From the NCBI GenBank assembly GCA_016709005.1, contig JADJEU010000021.1:62001-126000 (forward strand): a stretch of 64,000 bases of DNA, written 5' to 3'. Each line of letters begins with the position of its first letter. The first letter of the stretch is position 1. Below the pieces are notes generated by a model. That model was not told the DNA's origin and made no database searches. It saw only the letters and a program-made list of their open reading frames with translations. Source of the stretch: Crocinitomicaceae bacterium. GTDB taxonomy: Bacteria; Bacteroidota; Bacteroidia; Flavobacteriales_D; Crocinitomicaceae. Positions 14,984-24,723 of this stretch are shown one piece after another. The position numbers and the translations under genes are program-made.

Positions 14984-17404
14984 CTAGCCAGAGCACATCT
15001 CGCAATCGTCTTTGTTATCGATTGAGCATGCAATTTCAGCCATTTTTTGTTCTTGTGTTTTCATCGCTACCGATGGATTTTCAGAACCGATTGTTGCAAC
15101 TGCTGGATTCGCTCCTGCTTCTGTTGGAACAGCTTCTGTTTCTTTTTCAAGTGTAAATTTGATTGCATCAGCCGCAGCTTTTGTTCTCAAATAATACATA
15201 CCTGTTTTCAAACCTTTTTTCCATCCGTAGAAATGCATCGACGTCAGTTTTGCAAAGTTTGCATTCTCCATGAATAAGTTCAATGATTGAGATTGACAAA
15301 CATAAGCACCGCGATCAGCAGCTTGATCAATCAATACTTTCTGAGAAATTTCCCACGCTGTTTTGTAAAGCGCTTTAATGTCTTCTGGAATTTCTTTGAT
15401 GTTTTGAATTGATCCGTTTGAAGCCATCAATTTATTTTTCATGCCGGTGTTCCAAACACCTAAACGAACTAAGTCTTTTAATAAATGTTTGTTCACTACA
15501 ATGAACTCACCTGACAATACACGACGTGTGTAGATGTTTGAGGTATATGGTTCAAAGCACTCATTGTTTCCTAAGATTTGTGCTGTAGAAGCAGTTGGCA
15601 TTGGAGCAAGCAATAATGAATTGCGTACACCGTGTTGCATAACTTCTTCACGCAATACATCCCATTCCCAACGAGCAGTTGGTTGAACTTTCCACATGTC
15701 AAACTGGAAAATACCTTGTGAAATTGGTGATCCTTTGAACGTAGAATAAGGACCATCTTTTTTTGCAAGATCTTTTGAAGCAGTAACTGCAGCGTAGTAA
15801 ATAGTTTCAAAAATTTCTTTGTTCAGTTGACGAGCCTCTTCTGAGTCAAAAGGGAAACGCATCAAGATATATGCATCAGCCAAACCTTGTACACCAATTC
15901 CAATTGGACGGTGACGCATGTTTGAATTACGTGCTTCTTCAACCGGATAATAATTTTCATCGATGATGCGGTTCAAGTTTACAGTAAGCTGATAAGAAAC
16001 TTCAAATAATTTATTGTGATCAAATTTCAAAGTGTCTGCATCAACAAATTTTGGCAATGCAATTGAACCTAAGTTACAAACTGCAACTTCATCAGCAGCG
16101 GTGTATTCTAAAATCTCAGTACATAAGTTTGAAGACTTAATGGTACCTAAATTTTTCTGGTTTGATTTTTCGTTCGCAGCATCTTTGTAAACGATGTACG
16201 GCGTACCAGTTTCAATTTGTGATTCTAATATTTTGAACCAAAGATCTTGCGCCTTAATTGTTTTGCGGCCCATTCCTTCAGTCTCGTATTTTGTATAAAG
16301 TGCTTCGAATTCTGCACCGTAGGTATCAGACAATCCTGGACACTCGTTTGGACACATCAACGTCCAATCTTCATTTGCTTCAACACGTTTCATGAATAAA
16401 TCCGGCATCCACATCGCGTAGAATAAATCACGTGCGCGTTGTTCTTCTTTACCGTGATTCTTTTTCAAATCAAGCAAATCAAAAATATCAGAATGCCAAG
16501 GCTCCATATAAATTGCAAAAGAACCTTTGCGTTTTCCACCACCTTGATCTACGTAACGAGCCGTGTCGTTAAATACACGAAGCATTGGAACAATTCCGTT
16601 TGATGTTCCGTTGGTTCCTTTAATATAAGATCCTTTTGCACGGATGTTGTGGATCGATAAACCAATTCCGCCAGCTGACTGAGAAATTCTTGCGCACTGT
16701 TTTAGTGTATCGTAAATTCCTTCAATGCTGTCTTCTTTCATTTGCAATAAAAAGCAAGATGACATTTGTGGTTTTGGTGTTCCTGAATTAAATAGAGTAG
16801 GAGTAGCATGTGTAAACCAACCTTCAGAAAGATAGTTGTAAGTTTTTACAGCCGCTTCAATATCGTGTTTGTGAATTCCAACAGCTACACGCATCAACAT
16901 GTGTTGCGGGCGCTCAACAATCTCACCATCTAAACGAAGTAAGTAAGAACGCTCTAATGTTTTGAATCCAAAATAATCGTATTTAAAATCGCGGTCATAG
17001 ATAATGGCCGAATCAAAATACTCAGCATTTTCTTTTACCACAGTATAAACATCTTCAGCAATCAGTGAAGCATTTTCACTTGTGATTGGATCGATGTATT
17101 TAAAAAGATCTTCAATTGTATCTGAAAAAGATTTCTTTGTGTTTTTGTGAAGGTTAGAAACAGAGATACGTGACGCAAGCAAAGCGTAATCTGGGTGCTC
17201 AATTGTTTTTGAAGCAGCAACTTCAGCAGCCAGGTTATCCAATTCGGAAGTAGTCACGCCGTCATACAGACCTTCAATTACCTTCATGGCAACTAATTCA
17301 GGTTGCACAATCGGATCCAATCCGTAACACAATTTTTTTACGCGTGCTGTAATTTTGTCAAATTTTACAGGCTCTTTTCTTCCGTCTCGTTTTACTACGT
17401 ACAT
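14984..17404 (-). CDS. nrdA: Class I ribonucleoside-diphosphate reductase, alpha subunit
   Basis: Reduces ribonucleoside diphosphates to deoxyribonucleotides with the radical-generating NrdB subunit. The 806-residue protein begins with an ATP-cone (MYVVKRDGRKEPVKFDKI), the allosteric activity domain. The catalytic core follows: PTLFNSGT, SSCFLLQM (active-site Cys), SAGGIGLSIHNIRA, SSNLCTEI (the N-x-C-x-E motif with the thiyl Cys and Glu) and LLAPMPTASTAQILGNNE. The C-terminal tail ends DDCEMCSG, the CxxC redox pair that is reduced by thioredoxin or glutaredoxin. It lies 68 bases downstream of nrdB, so nrdB-nrdA form one unit. A terminator follows. Confidence 0.97.
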   Translation of the reverse strand: MYVVKRDGRKEPVKFDKITARVKKLCYGLDPIVQPELVAMKVIEGLYDGVTTSELDNLAAEVAASKTIEHPDYALLASRISVSNLHKNTKKSFSDTIEDLFKYIDPITSENASLIAEDVYTVVKENAEYFDSAIIYDRDFKYDYFGFKTLERSYLLRLDGEIVERPQHMLMRVAVGIHKHDIEAAVKTYNYLSEGWFTHATPTLFNSGTPKPQMSSCFLLQMKEDSIEGIYDTLKQCARISQSAGGIGLSIHNIRAKGSYIKGTNGTSNGIVPMLRVFNDTARYVDQGGGKRKGSFAIYMEPWHSDIFDLLDLKKNHGKEEQRARDLFYAMWMPDLFMKRVEANEDWTLMCPNECPGLSDTYGAEFEALYTKYETEGMGRKTIKAQDLWFKILESQIETGTPYIVYKDAANEKSNQKNLGTIKSSNLCTEILEYTAADEVAVCNLGSIALPKFVDADTLKFDHNKLFEVSYQLTVNLNRIIDENYYPVEEARNSNMRHRPIGIGVQGLADAYILMRFPFDSEEARQLNKEIFETIYYAAVTASKDLAKKDGPYSTFKGSPISQGIFQFDMWKVQPTARWEWDVLREEVMQHGVRNSLLLAPMPTASTAQILGNNECFEPYTSNIYTRRVLSGEFIVVNKHLLKDLVRLGVWNTGMKNKLMASNGSIQNIKEIPEDIKALYKTAWEISQKVLIDQAADRGAYVCQSQSLNLFMENANFAKLTSMHFYGWKKGLKTGMYYLRTKAAADAIKFTLEKETEAVPTEAGANPAVATIGSENPSVAMKTQEQKMAEIACSIDNKDDCEMCSG

Positions 17405-17472
17405 ATTCTCTTTTCGTTTTTATTGGCACACGCTGGTCGTACAACGCATGTCGGGTGGGTTTGTTGTCGTTC

Positions 17473-18450
17473 TTAAAAGTCTTCGTTCAATGAAAAACTC
17501 TGACCAGTTTCGGTATTATTTAAAACACCTGCTTTTTGATATTCGGCTACACGCTTTTCAAAGAAGTTTGTTTTTCCCTGAATGCTGATCATGTCCATAA
17601 AGTCAAACGGATTGCTTGAATTGTAAACGCGGTCACATCCAAGTTCTGCCAACAAACGGTCAGCTACAAACTCAATGTATTGTTTCATCAAATCTGCATT
17701 CATTCCAATTAGTTTAACCGGAATCGCATCAGTGACAAATTCTTTTTCAATTTCAACTGCATCCTTGATGATTTTGGTAACAGTTTCTTTTGGCAATTTA
17801 TTTTGAAGGTGATGATTGTAAAGTAAACATGCAAAATCACAATGTAAACCTTCATCACGTGAAATCAATTCATTTGAAAAGCTCAAGCCTGGCATCAAAC
17901 CTCTTTTCTTCAACCAGAAGATTGAGCAGAATGAACCTGAGAAGAAAATTCCTTCTACAGCTGCAAAAGCAATCAAGCGCTCAGCAAAAGATCCTTCATC
18001 AATCCAACGCAAAGCCCAATCTGCTTTTTTCTTTACACATGGAATATTGTCAATGGCATTGAACAAATAATTTTTGTCTTTGTCATCTTTTACCAATGTA
18101 TCAATCAAAAGCGAATACGTTTCTGAGTGAATATTTTCAATCGTGATCTGAAAGCCGTAGAAAAATTTTGCTTCGGTATATTGAACCTCAGAAAGAAAAT
18201 TCTCAGCAAGGTTTTCGTTTACGATTCCATCAGACGCAGCAAAAAATGCTAATACGTGGCGAATGAAATAACGCTCATCATCATTTAGTTTTTCATTCCA
18301 GTCTACAAGATCCTGAGCCAAGTCAATTTCTTCGGCAGTCCAAAAACTTGCTTCAGCTTTTTTGTAGAACTTCCAGATATCGTCATGTTGAATTGGAAAT
18401 AGAACGAAACGGTCGTTACTCTTTGCTAAAATTGGTTCTGTTGCTGCCAT
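17473..18450 (-). CDS. nrdB: Class I ribonucleoside-diphosphate reductase, beta subunit
   Basis: A 325-residue R2 subunit that houses the dinuclear metal cofactor. Visible ligands include E and H in ENIHSETY, E in AFAAVEGIFF, and E/H in SRDEGLHCDF. The Tyr of ENIHSETY sits at the radical-tyrosine position, so this looks like a tyrosyl-radical enzyme rather than a Phe-substituted Ic type. The C-terminus (NTETGQSFSLNEDF) is the usual NrdA-binding tail. It has a rare strong Shine-Dalgarno site (AAGGAG about 8 bases before the ATG), unusual for this genome and consistent with high expression. Confidence 0.97.
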   Translation of the reverse strand: MAATEPILAKSNDRFVLFPIQHDDIWKFYKKAEASFWTAEEIDLAQDLVDWNEKLNDDERYFIRHVLAFFAASDGIVNENLAENFLSEVQYTEAKFFYGFQITIENIHSETYSLLIDTLVKDDKDKNYLFNAIDNIPCVKKKADWALRWIDEGSFAERLIAFAAVEGIFFSGSFCSIFWLKKRGLMPGLSFSNELISRDEGLHCDFACLLYNHHLQNKLPKETVTKIIKDAVEIEKEFVTDAIPVKLIGMNADLMKQYIEFVADRLLAELGCDRVYNSSNPFDFMDMISIQGKTNFFEKRVAEYQKAGVLNNTETGQSFSLNEDF

Positions 18451-18936
18451 TATTTACTTCTCCTTGTTTTTATTCCTGCACTGTTTTCGGTCTCAAACTG
18501 CTACTCTCACTCAGTTTCTTTCTGGTTATTTTTTCAGTTCAGACGAACTAAAAATTTTTCACCAAAGCGGGGTCACAAAAGTTGTCAATTTTTGATGAAG
18601 TTCCAAGTCAATTTAATTCACAATGACTTTGTAGTTTTCAACAAAAAATCTGAGCCAAATTTTGAAGTCCCCTGTTTTCAGCACTTTTATAATTTTGCTG
18701 ATAAACTGAGAAAATAATTCTACCAATCTTTCAAATAGTCAGATTAATTTTTATAACTCTGTTTAATCTACCGGTTAAAAATCAGTTCAAAAAAATGGTT
18801 CGTCTCCGGACTTGAAATTTACGCCATTTTGGGGCAAAGAATCAAGTCAAAACGGTCTTAATTTATTCACCCCTACTTGTTTAAAAATATAAATTACTTT
18901 TACTCCCGGTTTTTGTGCGATTAATGCTATATCAAG
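18451..18936. other. 486-base regulatory gap between divergent nrdB and comF
   Basis: No gene is supported here. On the plus strand TACTTTTA near 18896, with a TTG 16 bases upstream, is a possible comF promoter. On the nrdB side, the AAGGAG ribosome site is clear but I could not identify a convincing NrdR box or riboswitch. The segment is AT-rich with scattered poly-A/T. Confidence 0.4.
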
Positions 18937-19629
18937 GTGAACCAACAACTTGCATCTTTCTTCCGGTCTGTCTTTCAGGTCATCTATCCTGAGTCGTGCT
19001 GCATCTGCGGTACTGACCTTGTGCGTGGTGAAGATTATGTTTGTACAGTTTGTGCATTTGATCTGCCTTATATAACGGCCAATGAACAGGATGTCACAAA
19101 ACTCAACAAACTTTTTTGGGGTCGGGTTGAGGTGCAGAAGGTGTATTCACTCTTTAATTATCAAAAAGGGAATCATGTTCAAACCATTCTCCATTATATA
19201 AAGTACAAATCACGACCAAACATTGCCATTCATTTTGGGGAAGTACTAGCTAGGTCAATCGCTGAAAATCAAGGACTGGACTGCATTGTACCGGTTCCGC
19301 TTCACCCAAAAAAGGAACGCGCCCGCGGTTTCAACCAAAGTCAGGCCATTGCACAAGGTTTAGCAAACGAATTAAACCTACCTATATATAAGAGTCATAT
19401 TATCCGAAATTCATTTAACCAATCTCAAACAAAATTCTCCAAGTACGACCGCTATGAAAATGTGCGCTCCATTTTTTCAGTGGTCAAAGCCAAAGAACTT
19501 GAAGGCAAACACGTTTTATTGGTTGATGATGTATTGACAACCGGTGCTACCATTGAATCATGCGCGGCAGAACTGCTTCAGGTGAGTGGTTGTAAGGTTA
19601 GTATTGCAACGTTGGCTGCCAGGGTTTAA
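18937..19629 (+). CDS. comF: ComF family phosphoribosyltransferase-like protein
   Basis: A 230-residue protein with the ComF layout. An N-terminal zinc-finger-like cysteine set (YPESCCICG at 19-27, then YVCTVC) is followed by the ILHYIKYKSRP and VPVPLHPKKERARGFNQS motifs. The PRPP-binding loop is VLLVDDVLTTGATI. ComF proteins are linked to DNA uptake during natural competence. The start is GTG at 18937; no closer ATG is in frame. It is divergent from nrdB. Confidence 0.92.
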   Translation: MNQQLASFFRSVFQVIYPESCCICGTDLVRGEDYVCTVCAFDLPYITANEQDVTKLNKLFWGRVEVQKVYSLFNYQKGNHVQTILHYIKYKSRPNIAIHFGEVLARSIAENQGLDCIVPVPLHPKKERARGFNQSQAIAQGLANELNLPIYKSHIIRNSFNQSQTKFSKYDRYENVRSIFSVVKAKELEGKHVLLVDDVLTTGATIESCAAELLQVSGCKVSIATLAARV

Positions 19630-19675
19630 GCAGTGAGATTGCCTAATAGAAAGAAAAAAAGACACTTTGGCTTTA

Positions 19676-21010
19676 TTAATAAGCACAAACATTTTTAAAT
19701 ACCATCTGGCCAGTTCCTTCTACTTCAATTTTGTGTGTGGTTCCGTCATTTGATGTCACAGAAATGGTATTGATACCTTTATTAAGCGGAATGCGAACAA
19801 ATTGAATCTGGCCCGGAAGCGTTTGCCAATTTCGGGTATCGGCTTTTTCTGTGGCAGTATTTGCAATATTAAGGGCGATTGCGCCAGCTTCACTTTTTTC
19901 AGCGAGGGCCATTTCACTTAATTTTTTGATTGTGATTCGGATCAAGTCGCGACCTAAATTTTTAAAGAAGTTGTTTTTTTCAATTTGGAATGCGATTGCT
20001 GAGATGTCTTCAACCAATTCCATTTCTATATTTTGTCCGTTTGAATTGACCAAAACTTTTTCTGCTTCAATTGAACGACTCACATAATAAGGAAAAGCCA
20101 ATCGAATCAATCCAAGATTATCTGGATTAAAATCAGGATCGACATTATTAAAGTTATAATCTACCGGAACAATTAAATTTTCTGATTGAAAAAAGAAGCC
20201 ATCTGAATTTTGATCAAGCGAAAAGAAATAATTTTTTTCAGCTTTTACAGGTGAAAGTCCACTTTCATAAAATAGAATGAGTTCACCGTTAGCAGCATAG
20301 TTTGGATCGTTTGCTAAATCAGAATCGTAGAAGATTCCACTTTTAGTTGCGCAGCGTAAAATGTCAGCTTCAAGATGCGCAGGTTGTTTTGGTGCAAACA
20401 TACCGCTGTGATCTTTTTCATAAAAGGCTTTGGCATTTCTGTATGCAATGAATGCGTTGTTATAATCGTGATTGGCTTCATAAATCATTCCCATCAGCAT
20501 TAAGCCAAAAGGGTCGTCTGAATATTTGCGATCGTTGTCGTTTACTTTAATTTCTTGTGCATTATTTTTCAAGTTAATTCGGCGAGCTTCAACCAATGCT
20601 TCTTCTAAATTTCCAAGTTGCAAATAGTTTAAACTTTTGTAATAATGCATCATGATTTGCTCATGATATTCTGCTTTATAAGGCTGAAGACTTGGATTTA
20701 CGGTAACACCAACCGCCATTTCTGCAAAGGAATAAAACTCTTCCATCAATCTGTCAGCCTCATTAAAATAAGTGTTGCTGGAATCATATTGTCCGCGCAG
20801 GTGACTTACTTTTCCCATCTCCAGATTGTACAACATCAGATTCCTTTTTTTCTTCAGGAATTTATTCTTTTGCAAATTTTGCGCAGCAGATTCGTAGTCA
20901 CCCGTTATGAGTGCTTGCTCTGTTGCCCTGCTTTTATCATAGTAGGTTGCGCAACTCTGAAGGGAGAAAATTATCAGAAAAAATAATATGGATTTTAATT
21001 GCGTAAACAC
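19676..21010 (-). CDS. COG3014-type lipoprotein with TPR-like region
   Basis: A 444-residue lipoprotein. The signal peptide MFTQLKSILFFLIIFSLQSC ends in the lipobox QSC, lipid at Cys20. Residues 30-210 show TPR-like helices (GDYESAAQNLQKNKFLKKKR; YYKSLNYLQLGNLEEALVEARRI; NHDYNNAFIAYRNAKAFYEK). The C-terminal half is strand-rich (RLAFPYYVSRS; PGQIQFVRIPLNKGINTISVT). It matches the COG3014 family, typically encoded beside LpoB-like proteins as here. The likely role is a periplasmic-face scaffold in envelope assembly, inferred from the neighbour. Confidence 0.8.
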   Translation of the reverse strand: MFTQLKSILFFLIIFSLQSCATYYDKSRATEQALITGDYESAAQNLQKNKFLKKKRNLMLYNLEMGKVSHLRGQYDSSNTYFNEADRLMEEFYSFAEMAVGVTVNPSLQPYKAEYHEQIMMHYYKSLNYLQLGNLEEALVEARRINLKNNAQEIKVNDNDRKYSDDPFGLMLMGMIYEANHDYNNAFIAYRNAKAFYEKDHSGMFAPKQPAHLEADILRCATKSGIFYDSDLANDPNYAANGELILFYESGLSPVKAEKNYFFSLDQNSDGFFFQSENLIVPVDYNFNNVDPDFNPDNLGLIRLAFPYYVSRSIEAEKVLVNSNGQNIEMELVEDISAIAFQIEKNNFFKNLGRDLIRITIKKLSEMALAEKSEAGAIALNIANTATEKADTRNWQTLPGQIQFVRIPLNKGINTISVTSNDGTTHKIEVEGTGQMVFKNVCAY

Positions 21011-21084
21011 GAAATGAATTTTTGAGAATGAGAGGAATGAAAATCAGAAGCTGACCGATTGATCAACTTCTGATATTTTAAAAA

Positions 21085-21672
21085 TTAATTCTTCACGTAT
21101 TTTTTAATCTTGGTATCTCCAATCCAAACGATTTCATTTGTTTGAAGATTTGTAAGTTCCAAATCAATCTGATAATAAACTACTTTTTGTCTTTTGTAAG
21201 CATCAACGATTGAGTTTATAGATCCTTGCATAATATAATCTGCACCTACTTCTAAGCCCCATTGTTTCATGGTAGAAACCGATGAATTGATTTGCTGATC
21301 AGCGCGCTCACCTCTTAATTCTTCACGTTTAGCACCTCCTTGAACAATGCGCACTTTTTTGGAAGTGATGAATGATTTTTCGATGTCTTTGATAAAAGTT
21401 TCTGCATCAATGTGCTCATGACTTTTATTGGTAATCATACCTACAATAATAACAGGTTGATTTTTAGTTGCCGCCATGTGATTTTTTAACCAGTCTTCAG
21501 ACAAAGCTTGTTCAGTCATTTGTTCAGATGTCAAGCGTGAGTCAACATCATTCCAACCTCCGCTGATGTCCATTTCTTTATCCACATCAACACGGGCAAC
21601 ACTGTGAAAACAACTTTGAACACCAAAAGCTAAAACGGCAATTAGTATGAATGATAAGTGAGAGCGTTTCAT
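21085..21672 (-). CDS. LpoB-family lipoprotein (penicillin-binding-protein activator-like)
   Basis: A 195-residue lipoprotein: MKRSHLSFILIAVLAFGVQSC, lipobox QSC. The mature domain shows the LpoB core: ISGGWNDVDSRLTSEQM, then NQPVIIVGMITNKSHEHID, ETFIKDIEKSFI, KVRIVQGG, and QWGLEVGADYIMQGSI with the final ELTNLQTNEIVWIG strand. In proteobacteria LpoB activates the synthase PBP1b from the outer membrane; the same role here is inference. It is co-oriented with the COG3014 and small secreted genes, forming a three-gene envelope cluster. Confidence 0.88.
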   Translation of the reverse strand: MKRSHLSFILIAVLAFGVQSCFHSVARVDVDKEMDISGGWNDVDSRLTSEQMTEQALSEDWLKNHMAATKNQPVIIVGMITNKSHEHIDAETFIKDIEKSFITSKKVRIVQGGAKREELRGERADQQINSSVSTMKQWGLEVGADYIMQGSINSIVDAYKRQKVVYYQIDLELTNLQTNEIVWIGDTKIKKYVKN

Positions 21673-21690
21673 AAATTTATTTGTTAGAAA

Positions 21691-22080
21691 TTAAAAGATA
21701 AAAGAATAGATTCCGGCACCATAAAAGAACGGTGAATAGTATGGAGTATAATAGGGATTGTAATAGTTATTTGAACCGTAATTGAATGGACTCATTGAGT
21801 TATTGCAGAAGTAACGCGATTGATAACGCATCTTTTTCAAATCGTAGCGGCGGTCAATGCGCTGCTGTTTTTGATCTGCTTTATGTGTCGTCCAGTCAAA
21901 TGCAGTATAAGTCTGTTGTGCAGTTTGACCTTGCGTTGCTGTGAGATCTCGGTAGTTTTGTGAATAATAATCACGACTTACCGCGTAATTTGGATTCTGA
22001 TCTGGCAAAGGTTGCTGACCGTAACTTATGTTCGATGCTGCAGCAGAAAGAACCAGAGTAAAGAGGAAGATATTTTTCAT
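21691..22080 (-). CDS. Small secreted Tyr/Asn-rich protein
   Basis: A 129-residue protein with signal peptide MKNIFLFTLVLSAAASNISYG and a mature part rich in Gln, Asn, Tyr and Pro (NNYYNPYYTPYYSPFFYG near the C-terminus). It starts the LpoB/COG3014 cluster, 18 bases upstream of lpoB. No domain is recognised; the composition suggests an unfolded or surface-associated protein. The 252-base region upstream (22081-22332) shows no gene. Confidence 0.65.
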   Translation of the reverse strand: MKNIFLFTLVLSAAASNISYGQQPLPDQNPNYAVSRDYYSQNYRDLTATQGQTAQQTYTAFDWTTHKADQKQQRIDRRYDLKKMRYQSRYFCNNSMSPFNYGSNNYYNPYYTPYYSPFFYGAGIYSFIF

Positions 22081-22332
22081 AACAAAGTATTTTTCTGATT
22101 AGCATCCAAATTCCGTACCAAAAACGTCAGCCCTTTGGTCAAACGGTTTAGTATCTGTAAGTTTTAGAAGGTGTTTAGGCGAATGAGTTCTTAACCAAAG
22201 ATGTTAGATCATTGTATTATCCCTATTTTCTAAAAGGAGTACAGATTTGGAATTCAAATGTAGAAGCTCCTAGTAATTGGTTTTAAGATTTCGCATTGTT
22301 GCACCTTTCTTTTCAAAGAAAGAGAAGACTCG

Positions 22333-23356
22333 ATAAAAATTCACCTCATAGGTTGGGGATTAGCTGGCGCAGCGCTCGCCTGGCAATTGCATTTTAGAAA
22401 TCAGAAATTTGTTGTGCATGACGCCGGTAAAAATTATTCAACGCGCGTAGCTGCCGGAATTGTAAATCCAATTGTTTTTAAGCGATTCACAAAAAGTTGG
22501 AATGCAGATTTACTGATGCCGTATGCTGAAGATTTTTATCAAAAATTGCCGCGATTCTTGAGGTAAAATTGGTGTCGAAAAAATATTTTTTACCCCTTTA
22601 CAAATACGGAAGATGAAAATGATTGGTCGGTCAAAATGGGTGATGACCGATTTAAAAATTATCTTGAACATACTTCGGTAAAATCAATTGATGGCGTTCA
22701 AAGTCCTTATGGATTGGGCAAGGTGAACACCTTTGGGAATCTGGACACAAACCTTTTTCTAGATCAATCAAAACTCTATTTTGAAAAAGCAGGAATTGAA
22801 TTTATCACTGAAAAATTTGATTATACAATTGCAGAAAAAGACGCTGCTGCTTCGTATATTTTTTGTGAGGGAATTGATGTGGATAAAAAATCCATTGTTC
22901 AATTATCTTCCAATGAAATCATCTCATGGTGAAACACTCGTGATTGAATCGGAAGAATTAAGGTTTGAAGATGTCATTTCAAAAAATCTTTTCATTCTGC
23001 CACTCGGAAATAATCTTTTTAGAGTGGGCGCAACCTATAATTGGGATTTGCAAGAACCTATTACAACCGAATTAGGAAAAGCTGATCTGGTTGAACGACT
23101 TGAAAATTTAATCGATTGTCAGTACAAAATTATTTCACATCAGGCCGGAATCAGACCAACCGTTTCCGACAGAAGACCTATCCTGGGTGTCCATTCAACA
23201 AAAAAAAATGCATTCATTTTTAACGGTCTTGGAACCAAAGGCGTCATGCTGGCACCTTATTATGCTGAGCATTTTGTGAATTTTTTCCTTGATAATGCCG
23301 CCTTAGATGCTGAAGTAAATATCCAGCGATTTGAGAAGCGTTTCTTCAAGTCATAA
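22333..23356 (+). pseudogene. FAD-dependent (DadA-like) oxidoreductase, broken by three single-base indels
   Basis: Reading across frames gives a continuous DadA/glycine-oxidase-type enzyme. It has the N-terminal FAD-binding GWGLAGAALAWQL, then AAGIVNPIVFKRFTKSW, then (after frame changes) TNTEDENDWSVKMGDDRF, then NPLFNYLPMKSSHGETLVIE, and the C-terminal SHQAGIRPTVSDRRPILGV and FNGLGTKGVMLAPYYAEH. The breaks sit in homopolymers: an A lost near 22545 (CAAAAATT), a T gained near 22586-22591, and an A gained near 22880-22885 (ATAAAAAAT). No normal start codon lies before the GWG motif; the position of ATA at 22333 suggests a fourth change. This could be a real pseudogene or an assembly problem. 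Confidence 0.75.
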
Positions 23357-23406
23357 TTTCTTGCGAACTTTGTACCATACTATTAGTTCACTAAAACATT
23401 CTATAT

Positions 23407-23817
23407 ATGTATCCACCAGAATTAACCGCACCGATGAAAGCACAGCTTACATCAGCAGGTTTTGAAAGTTTAGAAAATCCACAAGCAGTTGACGCAGCGT
23501 TAAACTCAGACGGAACGGTATTACTTGTTATAAACTCAGTTTGCGGATGTGCAGCGGGTTCAATGCGTCCAGGCGTTCTTGCATCAACCAAACACAGCAA
23601 ACTTCCAACAAAAATGGTAACCGTTTTTGCAGGAGTTGATAGCGAAGCTGTTGCGCAAGCAAGAAAATACACCTTGCCATATCCTCCGTCATCACCGTCA
23701 ATTGGTTTGTTTAAAAATGGAACGCTTGTTCACTTTATCGAGCGCCATCACATTGAAGGCAGATCAGCTGAAATGATTGCTGAAAATCTGGCAATGGCTT
23801 TTGATGAGTTTTGCTAA
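23407..23817 (+). CDS. BrxA/BrxB family bacilliredoxin
   Basis: A 136-residue YphP/YqiW-type protein that removes bacillithiol from oxidised proteins, or has a similar thiol-disulfide role. It begins MYPPELTAPMKAQLTSAGFE. The active-site motif is SVCGCAAG with C46-G-C48, and the SMRPG and PYPPSSPSIGLF segments are typical. The last residue is a Cys. It lies upstream of a strong bidirectional terminator. Confidence 0.95.
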   Translation: MYPPELTAPMKAQLTSAGFESLENPQAVDAALNSDGTVLLVINSVCGCAAGSMRPGVLASTKHSKLPTKMVTVFAGVDSEAVAQARKYTLPYPPSSPSIGLFKNGTLVHFIERHHIEGRSAEMIAENLAMAFDEFC

Positions 23818-23842
23818 ACAGAAAATTTTGATCAACAAAAAA

Positions 23843-23870
23843 GGCGCTCCCAAACGGGGCGCCTTTTTTT
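23843..23870. terminator. Strong rho-independent terminator
   Basis: GGCGCTCC (23843-23850), loop CAAAC, GGGGCGCC (23856-23863), then seven T. Preceding A residues make it work on both strands, for the bacilliredoxin gene and the convergent small membrane protein. Confidence 0.92.
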
Positions 23871-23887
23871 ATGCGTTCTTCAGACAA

Positions 23888-24103
23888 TTATGCCGGATTG
23901 TTTTTTTCTGCTTCAGCTTTATCGGATTTCATTCCCATGTAGGCTAAAACGCCGCCAACTACAACCAGACCAATTAATACGCCCCAGGTTACTCCAGCGC
24001 CCATTTCAGTGATAAAATAAAGTGAAGTTGGAATATATCCCATTGGATAAATGACACAACCCATAGCTCCAATACCAAGAAGCCCAAGCCCGATACTTTT
24101 CAT
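23888..24103 (-). CDS. Small membrane protein (71 residues)
   Basis: Begins MKSIGLGLLGIGAMGCVIYP with two hydrophobic segments (about 4-31 and 37-58, GVTWGVLIGLVVVGGVLAYM), then a charged tail (KSDKAEAEKNNPA). It is a plausible two-helix membrane protein. No family is recognised. Confidence 0.6.
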   Translation of the reverse strand: MKSIGLGLLGIGAMGCVIYPMGYIPTSLYFITEMGAGVTWGVLIGLVVVGGVLAYMGMKSDKAEAEKNNPA

Positions 24104-24300
24104 AATTCAGAATTTTTAGTTAGTGAAATAAAGATAAGCGAATAATTGAAAATGAATCATTTGCGTCTGGTAATCTGTGTGTTCCAAGGTAAAAAAAGCC
24201 TTGCCTCTGTCAGAAATGGCGGCTCTTTACATTATTATTCACAAATTATCCAATCTGCAACAGTTCTGACTAATTTTGAGCTTAACCAATTAAAAACACC

Positions 24301-24585
24301 ATGCGTTATTTTCTGATTTTTGTTTTGTCATCTGCTGCGTTGTTTTGCTTTTTTTATTTTTATCCTGCAGCTATTTTTCAGGCAAGCATTCAAGGTGGAT
24401 TGGCAGAGATAATCACCGATGTTTCCTTAAAGACCTTATTGTTTAAAGATGATTTCCCTGATGGAATTATTGCAGAGAATGTTGTATCGCTGAAACCAAC
24501 GTTGCAGGGAATCCTTTTACTTCTGGTTTGTCTGGTTGGTTTGCCTGCTATGATTGCTTTGCGGTTCGGTAAAAAACAGGCTTAA
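24301..24585 (+). CDS. Small membrane protein (94 residues)
   Basis: Two hydrophobic segments, RYFLIFVLSSAALFCFFYF (2-20) and LQGILLLLVCLVGLPAMIAL (about 68-87), flank a 45-residue exposed loop. A -7 element TAATTTTG at 24271-24278 supports the ATG at 24301. Function unknown. Confidence 0.6.
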   Translation: MRYFLIFVLSSAALFCFFYFYPAAIFQASIQGGLAEIITDVSLKTLLFKDDFPDGIIAENVVSLKPTLQGILLLLVCLVGLPAMIALRFGKKQA

Positions 24586-24697
24586 CGGTTGCCAGCAGGG
24601 CATCTTCATTCTTTTTGCAACTTGCTTATTCCCAAAAAACGTTAAGGGCTTTAAACACTTTCGAACTTAAAACGTTATAGTGAGCAGTTAGTTTTCG

Positions 24698-24705
24698 TAT
24701 TTTTG
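24698..24705 (+). promoter_or_regulatory. -7 element TATTTTTG of dxs
   Basis: An exact TAnnTTTG match. A longer dxs frame would begin at a TTG (24703) inside this element, so the element decides the start: translation must begin at the ATG at 24724. Confidence 0.6.
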
Positions 24706-24723
24706 TATTCAGAACCTGTTTCT

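Noticed and set aside
14899..15277. Plus-strand open frames antisense to nrdA (85, 60 and 76 codons)
   Set aside because: Shadows of nrdA and its terminator.
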